Of a DNA stretch of 64,000 nucleotides, positions 43,275-52,912 are shown piece by piece (the first letter of the stretch is position 1; each line of letters begins with the position of its first letter). Origin of the DNA: Sorangium cellulosum So ce56 (GTDB taxonomy: Bacteria > Myxococcota_A > Polyangia > Polyangiales > Polyangiaceae); NCBI RefSeq assembly GCF_000067165.1, contig NC_010162.1, positions 4,546,501-4,610,500 on the forward strand, given 5' to 3'. The translations under genes were made by a program, and so were the position numbers. The notes beneath the pieces were generated by a model that did not search any database, had not been told where the DNA came from, and worked only from the letters and a program-made list of their open reading frames with translations.

Positions 43275-43280
43275 AATATC

Positions 43281-43428
43281 AATCGTGTTGAAACCCGGAG
43301 AAATTTCACAGGGAGGCGAGGAGGCGGGGAGGAAGACAAAAAGAATCTCTCCTTCTCGCCGTCTCTCGCTCCCCGCCTCCCCGCCTCCCTGTGAAATTTC
43401 TGTTTTTCTCGGGGTTTCGACCCGCTTG
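43281..43428 (+). mobile_element. MITE-like element with 32-bp hairpin
   Basis: A 32-nt arm (43300-43331; GAAATTTCACAGGGAGGCGA...) matches the inverse of 43369-43400 with one mismatch. Outside it are terminal inverted sequences, GTTGAAACCCGGAG on the left and, inverted, GGGTCGAAACCCCGAG on the right. No ORF inside. It shares its ends with copies A and B, so the family mobilises or copies itself in trans. It lies 7 nt past the esterase stop. Confidence 0.7.
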
Positions 43429-43502
43429 TCGCTCTAGAGTGCGCGAAACAAAGCGGCGCTGGCTCGCGTGCCAGGTTGTCGTTGACATGGAGTCTCTGTT
43501 CG

Positions 43503-44873
43503 ATGGACCAATTCAAAACTCACGTCCTCGGGCTCGCGTCGCTCTCGCTGGCGCTGCTCGTTGCGCTGCCTGCGCGCGGGGCATCGCTGCAGAAAGTCAA
43601 CCAGAGCGAATGGGGGGCGGACGGCCTCCCCAGCTACGTCAACATGTACATTTACGTGCCTGACAAGCTGGCGACCAAACCTCCCATCGTCGTCGCTCCC
43701 CACCATTGCCAGGGAAACGGCCAGGGGACGTTCAGCGAGATGTCGAGCCTGGTTTCCATAGCGAACACCAGCGGCTTCATCATGATCTTCCCGGAGGCCA
43801 CCGGGCAGAACTGCTGGGACGCGGGATCGACGAGATCGCTCAACCACGGCGGCGGCGGCGACACGGGGGCCATCGTCCAGATGGTGAAATACACGCTCGC
43901 GAAGTACGGCGGCGATGCGGGCCGCGTGTACTCGGTCGGCGGGTCATCGGGCGGTATCATGACCGAGGCGCTGCTCGGTGTGTACCCCGACGTGTTCATG
44001 GCCGGCGTGTCGCTCATGGGCGTTCCGTGTGGCTGCTGGGCCGAGGGCTACAACGACGTCACCGGGACGGGGAGCTCGGCCCAGTGGAGCGGGCCCTGCG
44101 GGGGCGGCAACGTCACGAAGACCGGACAGCAGTGGGGAGACCTCGTTCGTTCGTACTATCCCGGTTACACCGGCCATCGCCCGCGCCTGCAGCACTGGCA
44201 TGGCACCGCCGACACGATCCTCAGCTACAAGAACATGGCTGAAGACATCAAAGAGTGGACGAACGTCCTGGGGTTGAGCGAAACCCCGAGCGGGACCGAC
44301 ACGCCAAAGCGCGGAACCACGCGCCAGTTCTGGAAGAGCGCCTGCGGCTACACGGTCTATGAGGCCTTCTCGATGGATGGCGTCGGGCACGCTGTGCCGT
44401 TCGACGGACCCGCCGTCGCCGCCTATTTCGGCCTCGACAGGGCCGGTGGTCAGGATCCGGAGACGGCGGCTTGTCCCGGCGCCGTCCCCGGCGGCAGCGA
44501 CACAGGAGGTGCAGGTGGCGCGACCGGCGCCGGAGGCGCGGGTGGCGAGGCCGGAACCGGAGGCGCGGGGGGCGAGGTCGGAGCCGGAGGCGCGGGGGGC
44601 GAGGCCGGAGCCGGAGCCGGAGGCGCGGGCGGGGTCACGGTAAGTGGCTCAGGCGGCAGCGCAGGCAGCGGCGGCGCGATGGACACCGCGTCCGGGGGGG
44701 CGAACGGACAGGACGCCAGCGCGGGAACCGGCGACTCGACAGGAGGAGAAGGCTCCAGCTCCGGCTGCAGCTGCGCCGTGGGCAACGACGCGAGAGACGC
44801 TGGCGCCCAGGCGGGTTTCCTCCTCGCGGCGCTGGGATTGCTGCTCGGCCGCCAGAAGCGCCGCCCGCGCTGA
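43503..44873 (+). CDS. Secreted CE1-type esterase with MYXO-CTERM tail
   Basis: A 456-residue protein. The signal peptide ([17 protein letters not shown]) is followed by a PHB-depolymerase/acetylxylan-esterase-type alpha/beta hydrolase: [15 protein letters not shown], nucleophile in [15 protein letters not shown] (about 148), [10 protein letters not shown] for the catalytic His. A Gly/Ala linker with [12 protein letters not shown] repeats follows, ending in [12 protein letters not shown], a hydrophobic stretch and RQKRRPR: the MYXO-CTERM sorting arrangement used for outer-surface attachment. ATG 43503 has GGAG 10 nt upstream. Confidence 0.85.
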
Positions 44874-44894
44874 GCGCGCGGGAAGACCAGGGTC

Positions 44895-46256
44895 TCACTT
44901 GCCGTAGGCCACCCGCCACACGGTGTTGCTCTGGTCGTCGGTCACCAGCAGCGCGCCGTCCCTGGCCACGGCGACGCCGACCGGACGACCCCACACGTCT
45001 CCGGTGCTCGTGACGAAGCCGGTCATGAAGTCTTCGTAATATCCCGCCGCCTTGCCGTCCTTGACCGGGATGCGGATCACCTTGTATCCGGTGCGCTGCG
45101 AGCGGTTCCACGAGCCGTGCTCCGCCGCGAAGATGTGTCCCTGGTAGTCGGCCGGGAACTGCTGGCCCGTGTAGAAGCAGAGGTCGAGGGAGGCCGAGTG
45201 CGACTGGATCAGCACGTCGGGCACGAGGACCTTGTCCCGGAGCTCGGGGCGCTTGCCCTCGTGCCGCGGATCCTGATGCCCGCCGAGGTAGTACCAGGGC
45301 CAGCCGTAGAAGCCGCCCTCTTGCACGCGCGTCACGTAGTCGGGGACCAGGTTGTCGCCCAGCTCGTCGCGCTCGTTCACGCTGGTCCAGAGCGCTCCCG
45401 TCGCCGGCTCGATGGCGAGGCCGACCGGGTTGCGGATGCCTGACGCATAGAGCACCTCGTTCTTGCCGTCGGGCGTGAAGGCCAGGATGCACGCGCGGCG
45501 GATCTCGTCCTCGTCGTCATCGACGTTGGAGCGGGAGCCCACGGACACGAACATCCGCTGGTTGTCCTGGCTGAAGGCGATATCGCGGGTCCAGTGGCCG
45601 CCGCCGCCAACCGCCTCCCTGCCCGAGGGGATGTTGGTGACAAGCGCCTCGGCCGGGCCGCTGGCCCTGGTGTCGCCCGCCTTGTAAGGGAACCGCACCA
45701 CGCTGTCGGTGTTCGCGATGTAGACGTGCGTCGGCGCCTCGGTCCCGCTCGGATAGAAGGCGATGCCGAAGGGGCGGTTCAGGTCCTCGGCGTAGACGCT
45801 GCGGACGTCGGCCATGCCGTCGCCGTCCGTGTCCCGGAGCACCTGCACCCGGTCCGCCGCGCTCTCGGCCACGAACACGTCGCCGTTCGGCGCCACCTGC
45901 ACGACGCGCGGCTTCTCCAGGCCCGTGGCGAGCTCGGTGACGGTGAATCCCGACGGGACTTTGGGGAACGCACCGGCTGGACGATCTGCCTTGCTCGGGC
46001 TGTTGCTCACCGACTCCCCCTCGTTGGGCGCGGGGAGGTCGGCGACGGTGATCTTGCGCTTCACGCCAGGCGCGTCCGTCGTCCAGTCGCCCAGCGCGTC
46101 GGCGCCGGTGCGGATCCTGTCGGTGGGCGCTGGCTGCGGTGTGACCTCGGCGCGCTTGGGCGAGCAGGAGGCCAGGGCGCCCGCGCCGGCGCCGACCAAG
46201 AGCACCTGCGCCACCCCACGCCGGGCCCAGCAGCGGCCTGATCTTCGGTTGTCCAT
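44895..46256 (-). CDS. PQQ-dependent sugar dehydrogenase-like lipoprotein
   Basis: A 453-residue beta-propeller protein of the GdhB/sorbosone-dehydrogenase group. The lipobox is in VGAGAGALASC. The propeller motifs GLEKPRVVQVAPNGDVFVAE, GGGGHWTRDIAFS, RNPVGLAIEPATGALW and GGFYGWPWYY are visible. It oxidises aldose or sorbosone-type substrates using PQQ in the periplasm. ATG 46256 is the best internal start; an upstream in-frame stretch is low-complexity. It converges with the MYXO-CTERM esterase (21-nt gap). Confidence 0.83.
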   Translation of the reverse strand: MDNRRSGRCWARRGVAQVLLVGAGAGALASCSPKRAEVTPQPAPTDRIRTGADALGDWTTDAPGVKRKITVADLPAPNEGESVSNSPSKADRPAGAFPKVPSGFTVTELATGLEKPRVVQVAPNGDVFVAESAADRVQVLRDTDGDGMADVRSVYAEDLNRPFGIAFYPSGTEAPTHVYIANTDSVVRFPYKAGDTRASGPAEALVTNIPSGREAVGGGGHWTRDIAFSQDNQRMFVSVGSRSNVDDDEDEIRRACILAFTPDGKNEVLYASGIRNPVGLAIEPATGALWTSVNERDELGDNLVPDYVTRVQEGGFYGWPWYYLGGHQDPRHEGKRPELRDKVLVPDVLIQSHSASLDLCFYTGQQFPADYQGHIFAAEHGSWNRSQRTGYKVIRIPVKDGKAAGYYEDFMTGFVTSTGDVWGRPVGVAVARDGALLVTDDQSNTVWRVAYGK

Positions 46257-46409
46257 GGACTCGGGTTGCCACTCGGCTGCTCCTCTGTCCACCGCTCCAC
46301 CGCTCCACCGCTCCTCTGGACCGATGAGCCCGCCGATCTCCTCGCCTCTCGCCACGAGCAGACGGGGGAGCGCCCCTCCATCCAACCCCGGCTGCCGCAC
46401 CGGTGCCGG

Positions 46410-46820
46410 CTACCAGTCCGCCTCGATCACCCCCCCGGTGTACTGGGTGCTGGCCTTCGTGTACTGGTGCACCTCGAACTTGTTCCCGTCGGGGTCCGCC
46501 AGCCAGATCTGGTACGTGTTGTCGCAGCCGAGCTTCTTTTCGGTGAACGGGACGCCGCGGCTCTTCAGCGTCGCCATCACGGCGTCCATGTCGTCGGTCT
46601 CCAGGCAGAAGTGGGCGATCCCGGTATTGACCACCTCGCCGAGGTTCCGGTCCTCGAACATCTCCACATAATTGCCGTCGGCGATCTCGAGGTAAGCGCC
46701 GAACGGCGCGCCTTCGCGGGTGAAAGTGAACTTGGTGGCGAACCCGAGCTTGCCGTAGAAGTCGACCGAGCGCTGCAGATCCCTCACGTTGAGACAGACG
46801 TGCGCGATGCGTTTGAACAT
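46410..46820 (-). CDS. VOC (glyoxalase/bleomycin-resistance) superfamily protein
   Basis: A 136-residue VOC protein: IAHVCLNVRDLQRSVDFYGK in the first beta-alpha unit and IAHFCLETDDMDAVMATLKS in the second, plus a metal-ligand candidate in GNYVEMFE and DPDGNKFEVHQY. The duplicated fold binds a divalent metal; substrates are diverse, so a precise role cannot be read. ATG 46820 follows GGAGG. It lies between the sugar dehydrogenase and norR, on the same strand as both. Confidence 0.85.
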   Translation of the reverse strand: MFKRIAHVCLNVRDLQRSVDFYGKLGFATKFTFTREGAPFGAYLEIADGNYVEMFEDRNLGEVVNTGIAHFCLETDDMDAVMATLKSRGVPFTEKKLGCDNTYQIWLADPDGNKFEVHQYTKASTQYTGGVIEADW

Positions 46821-46929
46821 GGGGAGAGCCTCCGCGACGGCGCCGGGGTAGGGGAGCGGCGCGCGCGGCCGAGGATACCCCACCCGGAGGCCCCGGCGCG
46901 ACGGCGGCCCTTCGCCGTCCCCGTCCGCC

Positions 46930-48489
46930 TCAGCGCAGCCCGAGCCGCTTCGCGAGGTGGTGCAGGTTGCTGCGGTGCATCCCGAGCGATCGCGCCGCGG
47001 CGGCCCAGTTGCCGTCGTGCTGCGCAACGGCCCGCTCGATGAGCCCGCGCTGGAACGCGTCGACCTGCTCGTTCAGCGGCGCCGCCGCCGCGGCGGGCGT
47101 CGCCTTCTCCGCGTCGTCCTCGCGCGCCGCGGGCTCCGACGCCGCGGCGACGTCGACCCCGAGGTGGGCCGGCTTGACGACCACGGGCGCCCCGCGGGGC
47201 ACGCCCCGCGACGCCTGCAGCACCATCCGGAACACCGTGTTCTCCAGCTCGCGCACGTTCCCCGGCCAGGCGCCGGCCGCGAGCAGCTCGCGCGCCGCCT
47301 TCGTCAGCCGCACCGGCCCGACGCCGAGCCGCGCGCGCGCCTCGTCGCAGAAGTGGCCGGCGAGCAGCGGGATATCGCTCCTCCGCTCGCGCAGCGGCGG
47401 CACCGCGAGGCGATAGACGTTGAGCCGGTGGAACAGGTCGGCCCGGAAGCGCCCCTCGGCCACCTCCCGCTCGATATCGCGGTTCGTGGCCGCCACGACG
47501 CGCACGTCGACGCGCAGCGACCGATCGGCGCCGACCCGCTGCACCTCGCCCTCCTGCAGCGCCCGCAGCAACTTCGGCTGGATCGACAGCGGCAGCTCGC
47601 CGATCTCGTCGAGGAGCAGCGTGCCTTTGTCCGCCACCTCGAGCTTCCCCGGCCGGCTCTGCTCCGCCCCCGTGAACGCGCCGCGCACGTGCCCGAACAG
47701 CTCGCTCTCCGCCACCGACTCGGGCAGCGCCGCGCAGTTCACGTGGAGCAGCGGCTCGCCCCGCCGCCCCGACGCCGCGTGGACGGCGCGCGCCACGAGC
47801 TCTTTCCCCACGCCCGTCTCGCCCGTGATCAACACCGTGAGATCCGACGGCCCCACGAGCGCGATCTCGTCGCGCAGCCGCTGCATCGCCGGGCTCGTCC
47901 CGAGCAGGCTCGCGCCCCGCTCCCGCTCCGCCGCCCGCCGGAGGTCGTCGGCGACCAGGCCGAGCCGCTCGGCGCTGTGCTCGAGCGCGTCGATGAGCTG
48001 GCTCGTGCGCACCGCCGCGCCGGCCAGCGCGCCCAGCCAGGAGAGCGTCGCCGCGTCGACCCCCTCGAAGGCGCGCGGGTCGCGCGCGTCGGCCGTCAGC
48101 AGCCCGATGAGCGTGCCCTCGACCCGCAGCGGACAGCCGAGGCACGCGTGCACGTGCGCCAGCGCGGTCGCGTCCGACGCGAGCAGCCCGTCGAACGGAT
48201 CCGGCAGCTCGGTGTCCGGCGCGAAGCGCACCGGCGCCTCGGCGTGGCAGAGGATGTCGAGCCGAGGGTGCGCCTTGGTGCAAAACGTGCGCCCCAGCGC
48301 CTCCGGCGCGAGCCCGTGCGCCGCGAGCGGCACCAGCACGCCATCCTGATACCGCATCAGGCACGCCGCATCACACGGCACCACGTGCCGCACCGCCTCG
48401 AGCAGGCGCCGGTACCGATCCTCGGCGCCAAGCGACGTCGTGAGATCGAGCGCGACCGACAGCAGCGCCTCCAGGTTCGGCTTCGCCAT
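46930..48489 (-). CDS. norR: Nitric-oxide-sensing sigma-54 regulator NorR
   Basis: A 519-residue NorR. The N-terminal GAF domain carries the non-haem iron region (HPRLDILC, RFAPDTELPDPFDGL, HVHACLGCP, TADARDP), matching E. coli NorR around its ligands Asp, Cys and Arg. The AAA+ domain has GETGVGKE, an intact GAFTGA sigma-54 loop (GHVRGAFTGAEQ), and GTLLLDEIGELP. The C-terminus is a Fis-type HTH (NWAAAARSLGMHRSNLHHLA). NO nitrosylates the iron and releases ATPase activity. Divergent from its target norB; its start codon abuts the first binding site. Confidence 0.93.
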   Translation of the reverse strand: MAKPNLEALLSVALDLTTSLGAEDRYRRLLEAVRHVVPCDAACLMRYQDGVLVPLAAHGLAPEALGRTFCTKAHPRLDILCHAEAPVRFAPDTELPDPFDGLLASDATALAHVHACLGCPLRVEGTLIGLLTADARDPRAFEGVDAATLSWLGALAGAAVRTSQLIDALEHSAERLGLVADDLRRAAERERGASLLGTSPAMQRLRDEIALVGPSDLTVLITGETGVGKELVARAVHAASGRRGEPLLHVNCAALPESVAESELFGHVRGAFTGAEQSRPGKLEVADKGTLLLDEIGELPLSIQPKLLRALQEGEVQRVGADRSLRVDVRVVAATNRDIEREVAEGRFRADLFHRLNVYRLAVPPLRERRSDIPLLAGHFCDEARARLGVGPVRLTKAARELLAAGAWPGNVRELENTVFRMVLQASRGVPRGAPVVVKPAHLGVDVAAASEPAAREDDAEKATPAAAAAPLNEQVDAFQRGLIERAVAQHDGNWAAAARSLGMHRSNLHHLAKRLGLR

Positions 48490-48551
48490 GTTGTCGATTG
48501 TACAACGTAGTTGTTGATTTGACAACGCGCGGATGTTGCGGAAACCGCAAC
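48490..48551. promoter_or_regulatory. Three NorR-type enhancer sites
   Basis: Site 1 (48490-48506) is GTTGTCGATTGTACAAC, site 2 (48510-48526) is GTTGTTGATTTGACAAC, site 3 (48535-48551) is GTTGCGGAAACCGCAAC. Sites 1 and 2 fit GT-N7-AC; site 3 keeps the GTTG/CAAC frame and sits in a longer palindrome. Three tandem sites are also the E. coli arrangement. Confidence 0.82.
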
Positions 48552-48592
48552 ATCACCCGCCTGGAGGCACGAAGCGAAGGGGCGCGCGGGAG

Positions 48593-48608
48593 CGGCACGC
48601 CGGCTGCT
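48593..48608 (+). promoter_or_regulatory. Sigma-54 promoter of norB
   Basis: CGGCACGCCGGCTGCT fits the -24/-12 consensus TGGCACG-N4-TTGCT with conserved GG (48594-48595) and GC (48606-48607) exactly 10 bp apart. It lies about 40 bp downstream of the NorR sites and about 90 bp upstream of the norB ATG, giving a start near 48618. Confidence 0.8.
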
Positions 48609-48695
48609 TCAGGGCCGGGCGTCACGACCGGAGCCCTCGAGGTCGCGCCGCGGAGGCGCGGGCGCGCCGGGGCTCACGCGAACAACGAGGTCGCT

Positions 48696-51014
48696 ATGCA
48701 TAACCTACGACGACTCTGGCTGGCGCTCGCCGCCGTCATCACCGCTGGCTTCTTGATACTCGGCTTCATGGGTCGGGAGGTGTACCGCAAGGCGCCGCCG
48801 ATCCCCGAGCGGGTCGAGACGCCGTCCGGCCGGGTGCTGCTCACGAAGGACGATATCCTGGACGGGCAGCTCGTCTATCAGAGCATCGGCGGACAGCAGG
48901 TCGGCAGCGTCTGGGGGCACGGCGCTTACCAGGCGCCGGACTGGTCGGCCGACTGGCTCCATCGCGAGGCCGAGGCGCAGCTCGCGCTCTGGAGCGAGCG
49001 AGAGCACGGCGCGGCGTTCGCGGAGCTCCCGGACGAGGCGCAGGCCGCGCTCAAGGCGCGGCTCCAGCGGACGATGCGCCACAACGGCTACGACGCCGCG
49101 ACCGGCGCGCTCACGGTCTCCGAGGATCGCGCGCTGGCGATCGAGCAGACCGCGGCGCACTACCGCGCGCTCTTCGGCGACGAGCCGAGCCTCACCGGCC
49201 TGCGCGAGAGCTACGCGCTGCACACGGGCGCGGTCCCCGACGCCGGGCGGCGCGACAAGCTGACGGCCTTCTTCTTCTGGACCTCGTGGGCCACGGCCGC
49301 GGAGCGCCCTGGCACCGGCGCCAGCTACACCAACAACTGGCCTCATGAGCCGCTCGTCGGAAACGTCCCCACGGCCGCCAACGTGATCTGGTCGATCGTG
49401 AGCATCGTGCTCTTGCTCGCCGGGATCGGCGCGCTCGTCTGGTACCACGCGTTCCGCCGCAGCGAGGAGCCGGCCGTCGCCGCGCCGGCGCGCGACCCGC
49501 TCTCGGGGTGGGTGCTCACCCCGTCGATGCGGGCCGTCGGGAAGTACTGCCTCGTCGTGGTCGCGCTGCTCGTGCTCCAGGTCGCGCTCGGCGCCCTGAC
49601 CGCGCACTACACGGTGGAGGGACACGAGGTCTTCGGCCTGCCGGTCGCGGACTACCTGCCGTACGCGGTGACGCGCACCTGGCACGTCCAGCTCGGCGTC
49701 TTCTGGATCGCGACCGCGTTCCTCGCGGCGGGGCTGTTCCTCGCGCCGGCGGTGGGCGGGCGAGAGCCGAAAGGGCAGCGGCTCGGCGTGAACGTCCTCT
49801 TCGGGGCGCTCGTCCTCGTGGTCTTCGGCTCGCTCGCCGGAGAGTGGCTGTCGGTGAAGCAGCGCTTCGCGCTCGAGCACTCGTTCTGGTTCGGGCACCA
49901 GGGGTACGAGTACGTCGACCTCGGCCGCGCCTTCCAGATTGCGCTCTTCGGCGGGCTCGCGCTCTGGCTCTTCCTGATGCTGCGCGCGCTCTGGCCCGCG
50001 CTCTCGCGGCGCGACATGAGCCGGCACATCGTGCTGCTCTTCACCGGCGCGACGGTGGCGATCGGGATGTTCTACGGCGTGGGGCTGTTCTACGGCGCGA
50101 AGACGCACCTGTCGGTCATGGAGTACTGGCGCTGGTGGGTCGTCCACCTGTGGGTCGAGGGGTTCATGGAGGTGTTCGCCACCGCGGCGATCGCGTTCCT
50201 GTTCACCCGGTTCGGGCTCGTGCGGCCCGACAGCGCGGCGCGGGCCGCGCTCCTGTCGACCTGCATCTTCCTCATCTCGGGCATCCCCGGCACGTTCCAC
50301 CACCTCTACTTCAGCGGCACGCCGGTCTCGGTGATGGCGGTCGGCGCGAGCTTCAGCGCCCTGGAGGTCGTGCCGCTCGTCCTCGTGGGGATGGAGGCGC
50401 ACGAGACCTGGCAGATGCAGCACCGGAGCGGGTGGATGCAGGCCTATCGCTGGCCCATCCAGTTCTTCGTCGCCGTCGCGTTCTGGAACTTCGTGGGCGC
50501 GGGGGTCTTCGGCTTCCTCATCAACCCGCCGATCGCGCTCTATTACATGCAGGGCCTCAACACGACCCCGGTGCACGCGCACGCCGCCCTCTTCGGCGTC
50601 TACGGGCTGCTGTCCCTCGGCCTCGTGCTGGTGATGCTCCGCCGCCTGCGCCCCGACGCGGTGTGGAACGAGGCGCGGCTCCGGGTGGCGTTCTGGGGGA
50701 TGAACGGCGGCCTCGGCCTCATGATCCTCCTGAGCCTCCTGCCGATCGGGCTGGCGCAGGCGTGGGCCAGCGTCGAGCGCGGGCTGTGGTATGCGCGGAG
50801 CGCGGAGTTCCTGCAGCAGCCCGTCCTCGAGGCGCTGCGCTGGATGCGGCTCGTCGGAGACAGCCTGTTCATCGTCGGTGTCCTGGCCTTCGTCGGGTTC
50901 GTCGCGGGGCTCTTCACCCGCCGGCCGGCGGGCGCTGCCTCGGTAAAGCCCGCGCCCGAAGGTGAGGCGGCGGGGATGGCCACGCCGGCGGCGAGCGGCG
51001 CGCCGGCGGCCTGA
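48696..51014 (+). CDS. norB: Quinol-dependent nitric oxide reductase (qNOR)
   Basis: A 772-residue single-subunit qNOR. The N-terminal cytochrome-c-like extension (residues about 30-250, GRVLLTKDDILDGQLVYQSI) is followed by about 13 TM helices of the haem-copper-oxidase fold: HVQLGVFWIATAF, VVHLWVEGFMEVFATAA (His ligands), GTFHHLYFSGTP (two His) and HAHAALFGVYGLLS. It reduces NO to N2O at the cost of quinol, detoxifying NO or completing partial denitrification. ATG 48696 has GAGG six nucleotides upstream. Controlled by the adjacent NorR. Confidence 0.95.
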   Translation: MHNLRRLWLALAAVITAGFLILGFMGREVYRKAPPIPERVETPSGRVLLTKDDILDGQLVYQSIGGQQVGSVWGHGAYQAPDWSADWLHREAEAQLALWSEREHGAAFAELPDEAQAALKARLQRTMRHNGYDAATGALTVSEDRALAIEQTAAHYRALFGDEPSLTGLRESYALHTGAVPDAGRRDKLTAFFFWTSWATAAERPGTGASYTNNWPHEPLVGNVPTAANVIWSIVSIVLLLAGIGALVWYHAFRRSEEPAVAAPARDPLSGWVLTPSMRAVGKYCLVVVALLVLQVALGALTAHYTVEGHEVFGLPVADYLPYAVTRTWHVQLGVFWIATAFLAAGLFLAPAVGGREPKGQRLGVNVLFGALVLVVFGSLAGEWLSVKQRFALEHSFWFGHQGYEYVDLGRAFQIALFGGLALWLFLMLRALWPALSRRDMSRHIVLLFTGATVAIGMFYGVGLFYGAKTHLSVMEYWRWWVVHLWVEGFMEVFATAAIAFLFTRFGLVRPDSAARAALLSTCIFLISGIPGTFHHLYFSGTPVSVMAVGASFSALEVVPLVLVGMEAHETWQMQHRSGWMQAYRWPIQFFVAVAFWNFVGAGVFGFLINPPIALYYMQGLNTTPVHAHAALFGVYGLLSLGLVLVMLRRLRPDAVWNEARLRVAFWGMNGGLGLMILLSLLPIGLAQAWASVERGLWYARSAEFLQQPVLEALRWMRLVGDSLFIVGVLAFVGFVAGLFTRRPAGAASVKPAPEGEAAGMATPAASGAPAA

Positions 51015-51170
51015 TCACCCGCGCGCCAGCGCCCGGCAGCGCGCTGGCGCGCCTCCTCGCCGCCGCCGCGCGGCGCCCAGAAATGTGCTCGTGGTATCGA
51101 GCTCAGCCGTGATCCGCCAGGCTATGCTCGGGCCCTGGAGCGCCACGGCGCTCGCCCCCGGGAACCCAGC

Positions 51171-52685
51171 ATGTCCACCGAGCACTTCGACGTCCTGATC
51201 GTAGGCGCCGGCCTCTCCGGCATCGGGGCCGCCTACCACCTCCAGACGCGCTGCCCCGGCAAGCGGTATGCGATCCTCGAGGGGCGCAGCGCGATCGGCG
51301 GTACCTGGGATCTGTTCCGCTACCCCGGCGTCCGCTCGGACTCGGACATGTTCACCCTCGGCTATTCCTTCCGCCCCTGGAAGGAGGCCAAGGCGATCGC
51401 GGACGGGCCGTCGATCCGCGAGTACGTGCGCGACACGGCCCGGGAGCTCGGCATCGATCGGCACATCCGGTTCAATCACCGGGTTCGAGCCGCGTCATGG
51501 TCCTCGGAGCAGGCGCGCTGGACCGTCGAGGTGGACGTCGGCCCAGGCGAGGAGCGCGTCCGCATCTCCTGCAGCTTCCTGTACGTCTGCAGCGGCTACT
51601 ACCGCTACGAGAGCGGGTATACGCCGAGCTTCCCTGGCCGCGACGACTTCCAGGGACAGCTCGTGCACCCCCAGCAGTGGCCGGAGGATCTCGACTACCG
51701 GGGCAAGCGCGTCGTCGTCATCGGCAGCGGCGCCACGGCCGTGACGCTGGTGCCCGCGATGGCCGCCGACGCGGCGCATGTGACGATGCTCCAGCGCTCG
51801 CCGACGTACATCGCCTCGCTGCCCTCGGAGGACCCGATAGCCAATGCGATCCGCGAGCACCTGCCGGAGCGGATCGCCCACCGCGTCGCCCGCTGGAAGA
51901 ACGTCGCGCTCAGCCTGCTCATCTACCAGGTCTGCCAGCGCGCGCCGCGGCTGGCCCGGCGGATGCTCCGCGGCGGCGTCGCCCGGCAGTTGCCGCCCGA
52001 CTTCGACATCGATACCCACTTCAACCCTCGCTACGATCCATGGGATCAGCGCCTCTGCCTCGTGCCGGACGCCGATCTCTTCCGCGCGGTGAGGGAGGGG
52101 CGCGCCTCGGTGGTCACCGACGGCATCCGGACCTTCACGAAGAACGGCATTCTGCTCGAGTCGGGCAAGGAGCTCCAGGCGGACATCATCGTGACGGCGA
52201 CGGGCCTGGAGCTCCTGCTTTGCGGCGGAATCCGGCTCGCCGTCGACGGTGACGTCCTCGAGCCCGGCAGGTCGTTCATCTACAAGGGGTTGATGCTGGG
52301 CGGCGTCCCGAACTTCGCGCTCTGCCTCGGTTACACGAACGCCTCGTGGACGCTCCGCGCGGAGCTGGCCTCGACGTACGTCTGCCGGCTGCTAAGCCAC
52401 ATGGATCGCCACGGCTACCGGCAGTGCTCGCCGCGCCCTGAGGAAGCCGTCCTCGATACTCGGCCCCTGCTCGGCCTGACGTCGGGCTATGTGCGGCGCT
52501 CGGTGGACCACCTGCCCAAGCAGGGATCGAAGGCGCCGTGGTACTTCCGCCAGAACTACGTGCTCGATCTGCTCGCGATGAAGCTCGGCCCGGTGGACGA
52601 CGGCACCATGGTCTTTTCCAGGGAGGGTCGGCCGCTGCGCCGCGAGCCCGCGAGCACGGAGCGCCCCCGGGGCGTGGAGGCCTGA
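51171..52685 (+). CDS. FAD-containing Baeyer-Villiger-type monooxygenase
   Basis: A 504-residue flavoprotein. FAD-binding GAGLSGIGAAYHL and GGTWDLFRYPGVRSDSDM, the BVMO fingerprint FQGQLVHPQQWP (F-x-G-x-x-x-H-x-x-x-W-P) and NADPH-binding VVVIGSGATAVTL are all in place. It oxidises ketones to esters or performs related oxygenations using NADPH and O2; the substrate is unknown. The ATG at 51171 has no strong ribosome site, but the FAD motif must start just downstream. It is on the same strand as norB, 156 bp away. Confidence 0.88.
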   Translation: MSTEHFDVLIVGAGLSGIGAAYHLQTRCPGKRYAILEGRSAIGGTWDLFRYPGVRSDSDMFTLGYSFRPWKEAKAIADGPSIREYVRDTARELGIDRHIRFNHRVRAASWSSEQARWTVEVDVGPGEERVRISCSFLYVCSGYYRYESGYTPSFPGRDDFQGQLVHPQQWPEDLDYRGKRVVVIGSGATAVTLVPAMAADAAHVTMLQRSPTYIASLPSEDPIANAIREHLPERIAHRVARWKNVALSLLIYQVCQRAPRLARRMLRGGVARQLPPDFDIDTHFNPRYDPWDQRLCLVPDADLFRAVREGRASVVTDGIRTFTKNGILLESGKELQADIIVTATGLELLLCGGIRLAVDGDVLEPGRSFIYKGLMLGGVPNFALCLGYTNASWTLRAELASTYVCRLLSHMDRHGYRQCSPRPEEAVLDTRPLLGLTSGYVRRSVDHLPKQGSKAPWYFRQNYVLDLLAMKLGPVDDGTMVFSREGRPLRREPASTERPRGVEA

Positions 52686-52912
52686 ACAGAGGCGCGCTCC
52701 GCTGGCGACCCAGATCGCTGGGCTCTCCCGTATCGCCATGGCCTGACTGCTGAAAAAGCGAGGAACAGGCGCGCCGACGCGCGTCCACCGCGCGCGCTCA
52801 TGCTAACAACCGCGCCGGTCGTCCGAACGCAGACGAGCTGGCCATGGACGACCGAAGGCAGCCATCCTCACGGCCGCCTCGACGCGCGGGCCGGCGATGC
52901 ATGGAGCTTTGA

